A stretch of DNA of 64,000 nucleotides from an uncultured Chromatiaceae bacterium (GTDB taxonomy: Bacteria; Pseudomonadota; Gammaproteobacteria; Chromatiales; Chromatiaceae), in NCBI GenBank assembly GCA_937923175.1, contig CALALB010000011.1, positions 1-64,000 on the forward strand, given 5' to 3'. Below, one piece after another: positions 47,798-56,463 of this stretch. Both the position numbers and the translations under genes were made by a program. Under the pieces are notes generated by a model that was not told the DNA's origin, did not search any database, and was given only the letters and a program-made list of their open reading frames with translations. Numbering within the stretch: position 1 is the first letter of the stretch; the number at the start of each line of letters is the position of its first letter.

Positions 47798-48496
47798 GAT
47801 GGATAACAGGTCCAACAGCCTGAATAAAACGGCATGGATCTGGGTAAACTCGGCTGGTTGCGCAGCCATGATCTGCTCAGCGGTTTGAACAAAGGGACCA
47901 GGTTGAAGCGAGTTGGCATCCTGGCTGACGAGATCTTGCAGACCCTGGGGTGTGATCTCGAGATGACATTGCAGACCCAAAATGCGCCCATCATATAAGA
48001 ACCCCTGATGTTCGCAGGCGGCGCTACGGGCAAGATGGATGGCACCTGTGGGTAGATCAAAGGTGTCATGGTGCCAATGGAAGGCCAGGATCTCGCCGGG
48101 TAGCTCGGCGGTCAGCGGCAGGGCCCTGGCCTCTCCCGTCAGCTGGACCCTAAACCAGCCGATCTCGGCATGGTGCTGGCGATAAACCCGGGCACCCAAC
48201 ACCTGGGCGATGAGCTGGGCACCGAGACAGACCCCAATGACCTGTTTACCGGCCTGGATACAGTCGGCGATCAACCGCTTTTCCGCACCTAGCCAAGGAT
48301 AGTCGGATTCATCATCGACCCCCATCGGGCCGCCCATCACCACGAGCACCCCGACCTCAGGGACGGCAGGCAGGGGCTCATGGGCGAATAGACGAACCGG
48401 GAATAAACGATGACCCCGCTGATGCGACCAAGCGGCGATGGCACCAGGCCCTTCGAAAGGGACATGTTGCAGGCATACCAATGTCTTGGAACCCAT
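47783..48496 (-). CDS. class I glutamine amidotransferase-like protein
   Basis: 237-residue GATase1-domain protein. VVMGGPMGVDDESDYPWL, nucleophile Cys in GVCLGAQLIAQ (near residue 95), and QCHLEITP with the catalytic His and Glu match stand-alone GMP-synthase-like amidotransferases. It lies 34 bases downstream of the phytochrome gene on the same strand, so they are probably co-transcribed. Substrate unknown; members act in diverse amidation or hydrolysis reactions. Confidence 0.88.
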   Translation of the reverse strand: MGSKTLVCLQHVPFEGPGAIAAWSHQRGHRLFPVRLFAHEPLPAVPEVGVLVVMGGPMGVDDESDYPWLGAEKRLIADCIQAGKQVIGVCLGAQLIAQVLGARVYRQHHAEIGWFRVQLTGEARALPLTAELPGEILAFHWHHDTFDLPTGAIHLARSAACEHQGFLYDGRILGLQCHLEITPQGLQDLVSQDANSLQPGPFVQTAEQIMAAQPAEFTQIHAVLFRLLDLLSISIAG

Positions 48497-48530
48497 CTCT
48501 GACCCCCTTACTCCCCACTATGCCGACCGT

Positions 48531-50105
48531 TCAAACCCCTAGGAGCCGCGCATTCACATCGTGCAATACCAGGCTTCTAAATCTCTTGGCGCGCAACAGA
48601 TCGGAGTCGGTCCAGGGCTCGGATTGACCGGCGGTGAGCTCGACCCAGCGCTCGAATGACGAACGCGGGGAGAGGACCTGACGCTGTCCATCGAACAGGG
48701 TGCTTTTGCGCGGGTCGCCTGCCCAGTAGACGGTCTGGGGTTGTTCGGGACGCCACCAGATAAACCAGCGGTCGCTACCTTCGTGATAGATCCGTATCGC
48801 CAACATACCGCTTGCTAGCGCCGCGAAGGCCAGGGCATCGGGAAAAAGCTGGGGCAGGCGATCGGTTACAAAGATAGGCTGATGCGTCGTCTCCTTGAGC
48901 CAGGAGACCAGAGCACGGATATCGGCAACAGCCGGCGTCTGACCATAGGTTATCACCAGGGATCGATCGACCAGCGCCGCACCGCTGGCCCGCGCCAGCG
49001 CCAACAGGGCCTGACCCAGGGTGCGGTCGGTCAGATGCCCGTGACCTTCTGCCTGGATCTCGATGAGACCAGCGCCCCTTTGCTCCTCCAGGAGACGCAA
49101 TGCCGACATGAGCGCCGCGAGGTCTTGATCGCTCTCGCTTAAATCCAAGAGCCGCCGGGTGCTCTGATAACCGATGACTGCCAGGGCAAAGACCTGGGCC
49201 ATCTCGGCACAGCGCAACCGGACTGGGAGAGGGAGATAGCGAGGTGTAGAATGATGACAGGCAATCAGTCCCCAAAGCTCGCCCTTGATTTGGATCGGAA
49301 AGGAGAGCGAGGCCCTGACCCCCATGTTATTGAGATATTCGAGATGGATCGGCGAAACGGCGCGCAGATCTGACAGGGACAGATCGGCCAGCTCGCCTGC
49401 GTTGAGGCTTAGGATCGGCACGGGATCGGCATGGATATCCGGGATCTGGCGATGGGAGTTGAGCTGGTAAAGCCTACGCGCGATCTGGGGGACGTCTGAG
49501 GCTGGATAGCGCAGACCCAGATAGGGAGGCAGACCCGGCTCTAGGCTCTCTGTGATCACCTCACCGCATCCATCCTCACGAAAACGATAGATCATGACCC
49601 GTGCGAACCCGAGCGCGGTGCGGATCTCATCGACTAGATACTGGCAGTGCGCCTTCCAATCATCCTCAGCATGGGGCATGCGATAGAGCTGATGCGGGAC
49701 TGGGCGATAGGCCGCAGTGCGTTGATCGGGGGGCAGACTCCTTTCGAGCTCGATCAACCAGCTCTCCTCAGTGCAAGAGAGCAGGGCATCAAGGGTCCCT
49801 TGCGGGCCGGACAGCAGGTCTGCATAAAACCGCTTTTCACCACCAGCCAGCACCCAGGGTTCACCCATCTTGAGAGACGCCTGGATATCATCGCAGGGCA
49901 TGAAACCCGGCAGCAGATCGACCACCGATCGACCCAGAATGGCCTCAGGTAACCAGTCGGTCCACTCCTGAAGGTTGGCGCTGGCATAGCAGATGATGGG
50001 GCTGCTTGGGTGCCCGCCGATCAGACAACCCCAGGGTTGGATGGCCTGCACGCGATGCAATTGCTCGCGTTCACACTCGGCGATTAGGGCATATGGCTCG
50101 GTCAT
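48531..50105 (-). CDS. bacteriophytochrome photosensory module (PAS-GAF-PHY) without output domain
   Basis: 524-residue red/far-red receptor that ends just after PHY. PAS domain about 10-125 with chromophore Cys11 (IAECEREQLHRVQAIQPWG); GAF about 150-310 with SDVP (203-206, key Asp204), conserved His254 in PIHLEYLNNMGVRAS and His284/285 in IACHH; PHY tongue PRSSF at 480-484 and the WAGDPRKS motif. Residues for biliverdin binding and photoconversion are intact. No histidine kinase, GGDEF or other output follows; the coding end is a normal helical C-terminus. It faces aceE divergently. Biliverdin needs heme oxygenase, which is not here. Confidence 0.9.
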   Translation of the reverse strand: MTEPYALIAECEREQLHRVQAIQPWGCLIGGHPSSPIICYASANLQEWTDWLPEAILGRSVVDLLPGFMPCDDIQASLKMGEPWVLAGGEKRFYADLLSGPQGTLDALLSCTEESWLIELERSLPPDQRTAAYRPVPHQLYRMPHAEDDWKAHCQYLVDEIRTALGFARVMIYRFREDGCGEVITESLEPGLPPYLGLRYPASDVPQIARRLYQLNSHRQIPDIHADPVPILSLNAGELADLSLSDLRAVSPIHLEYLNNMGVRASLSFPIQIKGELWGLIACHHSTPRYLPLPVRLRCAEMAQVFALAVIGYQSTRRLLDLSESDQDLAALMSALRLLEEQRGAGLIEIQAEGHGHLTDRTLGQALLALARASGAALVDRSLVITYGQTPAVADIRALVSWLKETTHQPIFVTDRLPQLFPDALAFAALASGMLAIRIYHEGSDRWFIWWRPEQPQTVYWAGDPRKSTLFDGQRQVLSPRSSFERWVELTAGQSEPWTDSDLLRAKRFRSLVLHDVNARLLGV

Positions 50106-50209
50106 GGTAAGACACCAGGCTGAGGTGAGCTGGGCAGAGATTAATTATTGCATAGCCTTAGGCCGCTGCCTCCCAACCAGGCAGACATTGCAATATTGAA
50201 TGCTCAGTA

Positions 50210-50236
50210 TTGATCTTTTGCATATTCAGGTATACT
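50210..50236 (+). promoter_or_regulatory. possible aceE promoter
   Basis: A TTGATC box (50210-50215), 15-base spacer and TATACT (50231-50236) lie 55 bases before the aceE start. The spacer is short, so confidence is limited. A CAATAT...GTATTG inverted repeat (about 50190-50211) overlaps the -35 side and could be an operator. Confidence 0.35.
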
Positions 50237-50290
50237 CGCGGCCCCATCGCAATTCATCACCTCGTTGTGCATCTAGACTGGAAAGCGCTG

Positions 50291-52948
50291 ATGACCCAAA
50301 AGCCCGATCTCGATCCCCAAGAGACCCAGGAATGGCTCGATGCCCTGGAGGCGGTACTCGAAAACGAAGGGATTGAACGCGCCCATTTCCTGCTCGAGCG
50401 CCTGATCGACAAGGCACGCCGCTCGGGCGCCTATCTGCCTTACAGCGCCAATACCGCCTATCTCAATACCATCCCAGTCACCCAGGAGCGCCCCTTCCCG
50501 GGTGATCTGGCCCTGGAGCGGCGGATCCGCTCGCTGGTGCGTTGGAACGCCATGGCGATGGTGGTCAAGGCCAATCGCCAATCCACAGAACTGGGTGGAC
50601 ATATCGCGAGCTTTGCCTCCTCAGCGACCCTGGTAGATGTGGCCTACAATCATTTTCTGCATGCCCGTACCCCTGAGCATGGGGGCGATCTGGTGTTCTT
50701 TCAGGGTCATAGCGCCCCGGGGATCTATGCCCGGGCCTTTCTCGAGGGCCGGCTCACCGAGGAGCAGCTCCACAACTTTCGGCGTGAGGTCGACGGTCGG
50801 GGTCTGTCGTCCTATCCGCATCCTTGGCTGATGCCCGGCTTTTGGCAGTTCCCGACTGTCTCCATGGGCCTAGGACCCCTCATGGCCATCTATCAGGCGC
50901 GCTTCATGCGCTATCTGCATCATCGCGGGATCCTGAATACCGAGGGACGCAAGGTCTGGGCCTTTCTGGGAGATGGTGAGATGGATGAGCCCGAGTCGCT
51001 CGGCGCCATCGCGCTGGCGGCGCGCGAACGGCTCGATAACCTGGTCTTTGTGATCAACTGCAACCTCCAGCGTCTCGATGGTCCGGTGCGCGGCAATGGC
51101 AAGATCATCCAAGAGCTCGAGGCGGTATTCAGGGGCGCCGGTTGGAATGTGATCAAGGTAATCTGGGGACGCTATTGGGACCCGCTGTTTGCCCGCGACA
51201 AACAGGGTCTGTTGCTCAAACGTATGGAGGAATGCGTGGACGGCGACTATCAGGCCTACAAGGCCAAGGGCGGCGCCTATACCCGCGAGCATTTCTTCGG
51301 CAAATATCCTGAGCTTAAGGCCATGGTGGCCAATCTATCCGATGAGGATATCTGGCGGCTCAATCGGGGCGGCCATGACCCGATCAAGGTCTATAACGCC
51401 TATGCTGCAGCCATGGCCTGTCAAGGTCAGCCGACCGTCATCCTGGCCAAGACGGTCAAGGGCTATGGCATGGGGATCGCAGGCGAGGGGATGAATATCA
51501 CCCATTCGCAGAAAAAGATGGGCGAGGAGGCGCTGCGGGCCTTTCGCGACCGGTTCAATATCCCGATCTCGGACGATCAGCTCGCCGAGACGCCTTTTTA
51601 TAAACCAGCGCCGGATAGCCCAGAGGCCAAATATCTCCAAACCGTACGCGAGCGGTTCGGGGGCTTTTTGCCGGCGCGTTCCTCAACTGCCCCACCCCTC
51701 GAGGTCCCGCCCCTGGAGTCCTTTAAGCCCTTGCTCGAGGGCAGCGGGGAGCGCGAGCTGTCGACGACCATGGCCTTCGTGCGTCTGCTCAACCTGCTGG
51801 TGCGCGACCCCGCGATCGGGCGGCTGATCGTCCCCATCGTTCCCGATGAGGCCCGTACCTTCGGCATGGAAGGGATGTTCCGTCAGCTCGGGATCTATTC
51901 CTCCCAGGGCCAGCTCTATAAGCCGGTCGATGCGGACCAGCTGATGTATTACCGGGAAGACAAACAAGGTCAGATCCTGCAGGAAGGGATCAATGAGGCT
52001 GGCGCCATGTCCTCTTGGATCGCGGCGGCTACCGCCTATGCCAATCATGGCTTAAGCATGATCCCCTTTTATATCTTCTATTCGATGTTCGGTTTTCAAC
52101 GGGTCGGCGATCTGGCCTGGGCGGCAGGCGATCTGCGCGCGCGCGGCTTTCTGATCGGCGGTACCGCCGGGCGCACCACCCTCGCCGGCGAGGGACTGCA
52201 ACATCAGGATGGACACAGCCTGGTCTTGGCCTCGGTCATCCCGAACTGTATCGCCTATGACCCGGCCTATGCCTATGAACTGGCGGTGATCATCCAGGAT
52301 GGCCTGCGGCGGATGTATCAGGAGCAGGAGGATGTCTTTTATTACATCACGGTGATGAACGAAAACTATCCTCAGCCGCCGCTGCCCGAGGGTAGCCAGG
52401 AGGGGATTCTGAAGGGTCTCTACCCGGTCAGGCGCAGCCAGAACGGACTGCAAGAGCAGGTCCAGCTCCTGGGTTCGGGCGCCATCCTGCGCGAGGTCTT
52501 GGCCGCAGCCGAGCTCTTAGAACAGGATTTCCAGGTGGGCTCAACCGTCTGGAGCGTGACCAGCTTTGGCGAACTGAGACGCGAGGGGATCGAGATCGAG
52601 CGCTGGAATAGGTTGCACCCGGATCAACCGCCGCGTCTTTCCTATGTCGAGCGCCAACTTGGTCCCCGGCCAGGCCCAATCATCGCGGCGACCGACTATA
52701 TCCGTCTCTACGCCGATCAGATTCGGCCCTATCTCTCGCGGCGCTATGTGGTCTTGGGTACAGATGGCTTCGGGCGTAGCGATACCAGACGCAAACTCAG
52801 AGAGTTCTTTGAGGTCGATCGCCATCAGATCGCGCTGGCCGCCTTGAAGGCGCTCGCCGACGAGGGAGGCATCCCGGTCGCTCAGGTCTTGGCAGCGATC
52901 GAGCGCTATCAGATCGACCCAGACAAGCCCAATCCAGCCACTGTTTAA
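50291..52948 (+). CDS. aceE: pyruvate dehydrogenase E1 component (homodimeric, AceE)
   Basis: 885-residue thiamine diphosphate enzyme that decarboxylates pyruvate and acetylates E2. The start ATG 50291 (MTQKPDLDPQETQEWL) is the family start; a longer frame upstream to 50210 is not. Motifs: SAPGIYARAFLEGRL, AFLGDGEMDEPES...FVINCNLQRLDGPVRGNGKIIQELE (TPP/Mg site), MNITHSQKKM, and C-terminal GFGRSDTRRKLREFFEVD. First gene of aceE-aceF-lpd. Confidence 0.97.
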   Translation: MTQKPDLDPQETQEWLDALEAVLENEGIERAHFLLERLIDKARRSGAYLPYSANTAYLNTIPVTQERPFPGDLALERRIRSLVRWNAMAMVVKANRQSTELGGHIASFASSATLVDVAYNHFLHARTPEHGGDLVFFQGHSAPGIYARAFLEGRLTEEQLHNFRREVDGRGLSSYPHPWLMPGFWQFPTVSMGLGPLMAIYQARFMRYLHHRGILNTEGRKVWAFLGDGEMDEPESLGAIALAARERLDNLVFVINCNLQRLDGPVRGNGKIIQELEAVFRGAGWNVIKVIWGRYWDPLFARDKQGLLLKRMEECVDGDYQAYKAKGGAYTREHFFGKYPELKAMVANLSDEDIWRLNRGGHDPIKVYNAYAAAMACQGQPTVILAKTVKGYGMGIAGEGMNITHSQKKMGEEALRAFRDRFNIPISDDQLAETPFYKPAPDSPEAKYLQTVRERFGGFLPARSSTAPPLEVPPLESFKPLLEGSGERELSTTMAFVRLLNLLVRDPAIGRLIVPIVPDEARTFGMEGMFRQLGIYSSQGQLYKPVDADQLMYYREDKQGQILQEGINEAGAMSSWIAAATAYANHGLSMIPFYIFYSMFGFQRVGDLAWAAGDLRARGFLIGGTAGRTTLAGEGLQHQDGHSLVLASVIPNCIAYDPAYAYELAVIIQDGLRRMYQEQEDVFYYITVMNENYPQPPLPEGSQEGILKGLYPVRRSQNGLQEQVQLLGSGAILREVLAAAELLEQDFQVGSTVWSVTSFGELRREGIEIERWNRLHPDQPPRLSYVERQLGPRPGPIIAATDYIRLYADQIRPYLSRRYVVLGTDGFGRSDTRRKLREFFEVDRHQIALAALKALADEGGIPVAQVLAAIERYQIDPDKPNPATV

Positions 52949-52977
52949 GCCCCCAGGCCTGAGTGAAGGAGTAGTGC

Positions 52978-54378
52978 GTGTCAAACCTCGAAGAGATCCT
53001 AGTACCAGATATCGGTGACTTTGCCAATGTCGAGATCATCGAGATCCTGGTCGCACCCGGCGAGCGGATCGCGCCCGAGCAGCCGTTGCTGACCTTGGAA
53101 AGCGACAAGGCCACCATCGAAGTCCCTGCCCCCATCGGCGGGATCGTCCAGGAGCTTCTGGTCAAGGTGGGGGATCGGGTCAGCCAGGGTGACCGGCTAA
53201 TGCGGGTCGAACGCAGCGAGCCGGGGACTGCCCCGGCGGCCGAGCAACAGGCGGCGGTGCGCGCCCCTGAGCCTACGCCTCCGCCACCCCAGGCGGAGGC
53301 CGTGGCGGCGAGTCCCCCCGCCCCCGCCGCCGCTGACTCTGTCTCGCCGGCGGCCAGTTTCCCTCCCCTTCCCCCGCGTGCCCCTGGCGATCCAGAGCCG
53401 CGCCCCGCCCCCATCCTGCCGCGGCCTGAGGATTTGGCGGCCATCGCCCGGGGCCGTAAAGCCCATGCCAGTCCGGCGGTGCGTCGATTTGCCCGCGAGC
53501 TTGGGGTTGAGCTCGCCCAGGTCAGGGGATCTGGCCCCAAGGGTCGGGTCCTGAAAGAGGATGTGCAAGCCTATGTCAGGCAGCGCCTAGCCCAGACTGA
53601 GTCCCAGCCAGGGCCGGCAGGCCATTCGTCCTCGCCTCTCCCGGCAGTCCAGACCGCGGCTGGCCCGGATTTCAGCCAATTCGGGCCCATCGAGATCCAG
53701 GATTTACCGCGTCTCCGCAGGCTCAGCGGTCGACATCTGGCGCGCTGCTGGCAGGAGATCCCCCAGGTCACCCAATTCGACGAGGCCGATATCACTGAGC
53801 TTGAATCCTTTCGCCAGGCTCAGAAAGAGGCCGCTGCCCAGGCAGGGGTCCGTCTGACCCTGTTGCCATTCTTGCTGAAGGCGACAGCCAAGGCGCTTGA
53901 ACGCATGCCAATCCTTAAATCCTCGTTGACCCCAGATGGTGAGCGTCTGGTCTATAAGCATTACACCCACATTGGGGTTGCCGTGGATACCCCCCAGGGG
54001 CTGGTAGTCCCAGTGGTGCGCGAGGTCGAACAAAAGGGACTATTTCAGCTTGCCGCTGAGCTTGCGCAGCTGAGCGAGCGGGCACGTGCCGGCAAACTGA
54101 CCCCCAGCGATCTCCAGGGCGGTTGTTTTACGATCTCGAGCCTAGGCGGGATCGGCGGCAGCGCCTTTACGCCCATTGTCAATGCTCCGGAGGTTGCGAT
54201 CCTCGGGGTCGCGCGCGCGGCCCTGCGTCCGGTTTGGGACGGTCAGACCTTTGTCCCCCGCCTGATGTTGCCCCTGGCATTGTCTTATGATCATCGGGTG
54301 ATCGATGGTGCCGATGGGGCGCGCTTTATCACCCTGTTGAGCGGATTGCTCGGCGATATCCGGCGTCTATTGCTTTAG
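52978..54378 (+). CDS. aceF: dihydrolipoamide acetyltransferase E2 (AceF), single lipoyl domain
   Basis: 466-residue E2 core of the pyruvate dehydrogenase complex. One N-terminal lipoyl domain (residues 3-78) with lipoyl Lys44 (ESDKATIEVP), a Pro/Ala linker, a peripheral subunit-binding domain at about 162-198 (HASPAVRRFARELGVELAQVRGSGPKGRVLKED), and a catalytic domain ending in DHRVIDG with His439. The start is GTG 52978 after TGAAGGAG. Many gammaproteobacterial AceF proteins carry two or three lipoyl domains; this one has one. Confidence 0.96.
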   Translation: MSNLEEILVPDIGDFANVEIIEILVAPGERIAPEQPLLTLESDKATIEVPAPIGGIVQELLVKVGDRVSQGDRLMRVERSEPGTAPAAEQQAAVRAPEPTPPPPQAEAVAASPPAPAAADSVSPAASFPPLPPRAPGDPEPRPAPILPRPEDLAAIARGRKAHASPAVRRFARELGVELAQVRGSGPKGRVLKEDVQAYVRQRLAQTESQPGPAGHSSSPLPAVQTAAGPDFSQFGPIEIQDLPRLRRLSGRHLARCWQEIPQVTQFDEADITELESFRQAQKEAAAQAGVRLTLLPFLLKATAKALERMPILKSSLTPDGERLVYKHYTHIGVAVDTPQGLVVPVVREVEQKGLFQLAAELAQLSERARAGKLTPSDLQGGCFTISSLGGIGGSAFTPIVNAPEVAILGVARAALRPVWDGQTFVPRLMLPLALSYDHRVIDGADGARFITLLSGLLGDIRRLLL

Positions 54379-54475
54379 GTGAGAAGGTTTGACCGCGAGG
54401 ACCTGAGCCCTAGCTCGCGCTCGATCGCCCTATCACTGCGGGTTGGCCTCGGGCGCACCCTGATTACCCCAAACG

Positions 54476-54491
54476 CCCCGGCAAGCCGGGG
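54476..54491. repeat. GC-rich hairpin between aceF and lpd
   Basis: CCCCGG, loop CAAG and CCGGGG lie 34 bases before the lpd start. No T-tract follows. It may be a message-stability element or a remnant of the CCCCGG-type intergenic palindromes seen at 34 and 56 kb. Confidence 0.4.
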
Positions 54492-54524
54492 TTCAAGATG
54501 AGGTTTCAAGCCCCTGGAGAGCAC

Positions 54525-56255
54525 ATGAACCATATCATCGAGGTTAAGGTTCCAGATATCGGCGACTTCAAGGATGTCGAGGTCATCGAGGTGCTGGTCG
54601 CACCTGGCGACCAGGTAGAGGTCGATTCATCCCTGATTACGGTCGAGAGCGACAAGGCGAGCATGGAGATCCCCTCCCCTGCCGCCGGCGTGGTCCGGGC
54701 CCTGCATGTCCAAGTCGGCGACCGGATCTCGGAGGGCGACCCGATCCTCAGCCTTGAGGTCGCAGATACCGCTGCGTCCAGCCACCAGCCGGTCGAGTCG
54801 CGCCCAGCCCAGGTGGAAGCGGTCTCTCAGCCAACCCCTAGCGAAGAGATCCTGACCGAGATCGCGGTGCTCGGCGCCGGACCCGGCGGCTATACAGCGG
54901 CGTTTCGCGCCGCCGATCTTGGCAAACAGGTGGTGTTGATCGAGCGCGAGCCGACCCTGGGGGGGGTTTGTCTCAATGTCGGCTGTATCCCTTCCAAGAC
55001 CTTGCTCCATACGGCAGCGGTCATCGAGGAGGTGAAATCCCTGGCAAACCTGGGGGTGACCTATGGCGCGCCTGAGATCGATCTCGCCCGCCTGCGCGCC
55101 AGTAAAGACAGGGTGGTAGCGAGGCTGACGGGCGGTCTGGCAGCGCTGGCCAAACAACGCCGGGTGCGGATCATCCAGGGTGAAGGGCGTTTTGAATCGC
55201 CCAATCGGCTGCGGGTTGAAACCGCAACAGGGATGGTAGAGGTACGCTTTGATCAGGCGATTATCGCTTGCGGATCATCGCCAATCCGCATCCCAGGTTT
55301 TCCCCATGAGGACTCGCGGGTGATGGATTCGACTGACGCCTTGGCGCTCGCTGATATCCCCGAGCGTCTACTCATCGTCGGGGGAGGAATCATCGGGCTT
55401 GAGATGGCCGCGGTCTATAGCGCCCTGGGCTCGCGTATCGATATCGTCGAGCTCAAAGACCAGTTGCTGCCCGGCTGCGACCCCGATCTGGTCCAGGTGC
55501 TCGCCAAGGTCCTCAGGCGGCGTTACGAGAATATCTGGCTCAATACCCGGGTGACCCAGATGGAGGCCGCACCCGAGGGGATTCGCGTCGCCTTTGCAGG
55601 CGGATATCAGGGCACGGAGCTTTACGATAAGGTCTTGGTCGCGGTCGGGCGGGTCCCCAATGGTAAGCAGATCAACGCCGAGGCCGCCGGGGTTGAGGTG
55701 GATGGGCAAGGATTTATCCGGGTCGATCGGTATCAGCGCACCAATATCCCGCACCTGTATGCCATCGGCGATGTGACCGGCGGACCCATGCTTGCCCACA
55801 AGGCCAGCCACGAGGGCAAGGTCGCAGCCGAGGTGATCGCCGGTCTGCCTGCCCTCTTTGATCCCCTGGGTATCCCGGCGGTGGCCTATACGGATCCCGA
55901 GGTCGCTTGGGTCGGGCTGACTGAAACCGAGGCCAAGGCCAAGGGTATCCAGTATGAGAAAGGTGTCTTCCCTTGGGCGGCGAGCGGACGCGCCCTGGGG
56001 CTGCACCGCGAGGAGGGTTTAACCAAACTGTTGTTTGATCCCCAGACCAAGCGTCTCCTGGGCGCAGGGATCGTGGGTCCGAACGCCGGCGAGCTGATCG
56101 GGGAGGCGGTCTTAGCGCTCGAGATGGGCGCCGATATGGAGGATATCGCCCTGACTATCCATCCCCATCCGACCCTCACCGAGACCCTGGGCCTTGCCGC
56201 CGAGCTGGCGCATGGATCGATCACCGATCTCATGCCACCCAGGCGGTCCAACTAA
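54525..56255 (+). CDS. lpdA: dihydrolipoamide dehydrogenase E3 with N-terminal lipoyl domain
   Basis: 576 residues. An N-terminal lipoyl domain (1-80, Lys44 in ESDKASMEIP) precedes a complete flavoprotein disulfide reductase: FAD motif GAGPGGYTAAFRA, redox CLNVGCIPSK, NAD motif IVGGGIIGLEMAAVY, AIGDVTGGPML and the C-terminal HPHPTLTET active-site His. The start ATG 54525 follows TGGAGAGC and is preferred over 54498. The lipoyl domain closely resembles that of AceF (VPDIGDF-VEVIEVLVAPG), suggesting duplication within this operon. Lipoyl-E3 fusions are known in other bacteria. Confidence 0.96.
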   Translation: MNHIIEVKVPDIGDFKDVEVIEVLVAPGDQVEVDSSLITVESDKASMEIPSPAAGVVRALHVQVGDRISEGDPILSLEVADTAASSHQPVESRPAQVEAVSQPTPSEEILTEIAVLGAGPGGYTAAFRAADLGKQVVLIEREPTLGGVCLNVGCIPSKTLLHTAAVIEEVKSLANLGVTYGAPEIDLARLRASKDRVVARLTGGLAALAKQRRVRIIQGEGRFESPNRLRVETATGMVEVRFDQAIIACGSSPIRIPGFPHEDSRVMDSTDALALADIPERLLIVGGGIIGLEMAAVYSALGSRIDIVELKDQLLPGCDPDLVQVLAKVLRRRYENIWLNTRVTQMEAAPEGIRVAFAGGYQGTELYDKVLVAVGRVPNGKQINAEAAGVEVDGQGFIRVDRYQRTNIPHLYAIGDVTGGPMLAHKASHEGKVAAEVIAGLPALFDPLGIPAVAYTDPEVAWVGLTETEAKAKGIQYEKGVFPWAASGRALGLHREEGLTKLLFDPQTKRLLGAGIVGPNAGELIGEAVLALEMGADMEDIALTIHPHPTLTETLGLAAELAHGSITDLMPPRRSN

Positions 56256-56463
56256 GGATCAACCCAGTCCATTCAGGATCGGTGTACCTGCCCAGCTGCG
56301 CCACTCACCCCTCACCCGGGCCCTATCAACCTCACCCCGGTGAAAACCGGGGTCCAGAGAACCCCCCAGGCCTGGCAGATGTTTTTGGGATCCGGGTTGT
56401 GGATTCCGGCCTTCGCCGGAATGACAGCGCCTGAATGACAGGAATCATACTGGCTGAGCCGCC
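56256..56463. repeat. intergenic palindromic repeats between lpd and ppx
   Basis: Two hairpins: ACCCCGG, loop TGAAAA and CCGGGGT (56334-56353); and ATTCCGGC, loop CTTC and GCCGGAAT (56403-56422), followed by ATGACAG. The first matches the 34-kb intergenic repeat in inverse orientation. The two convergent genes lpd and ppx end on either side, so these may also act as transcript ends. Confidence 0.65.
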
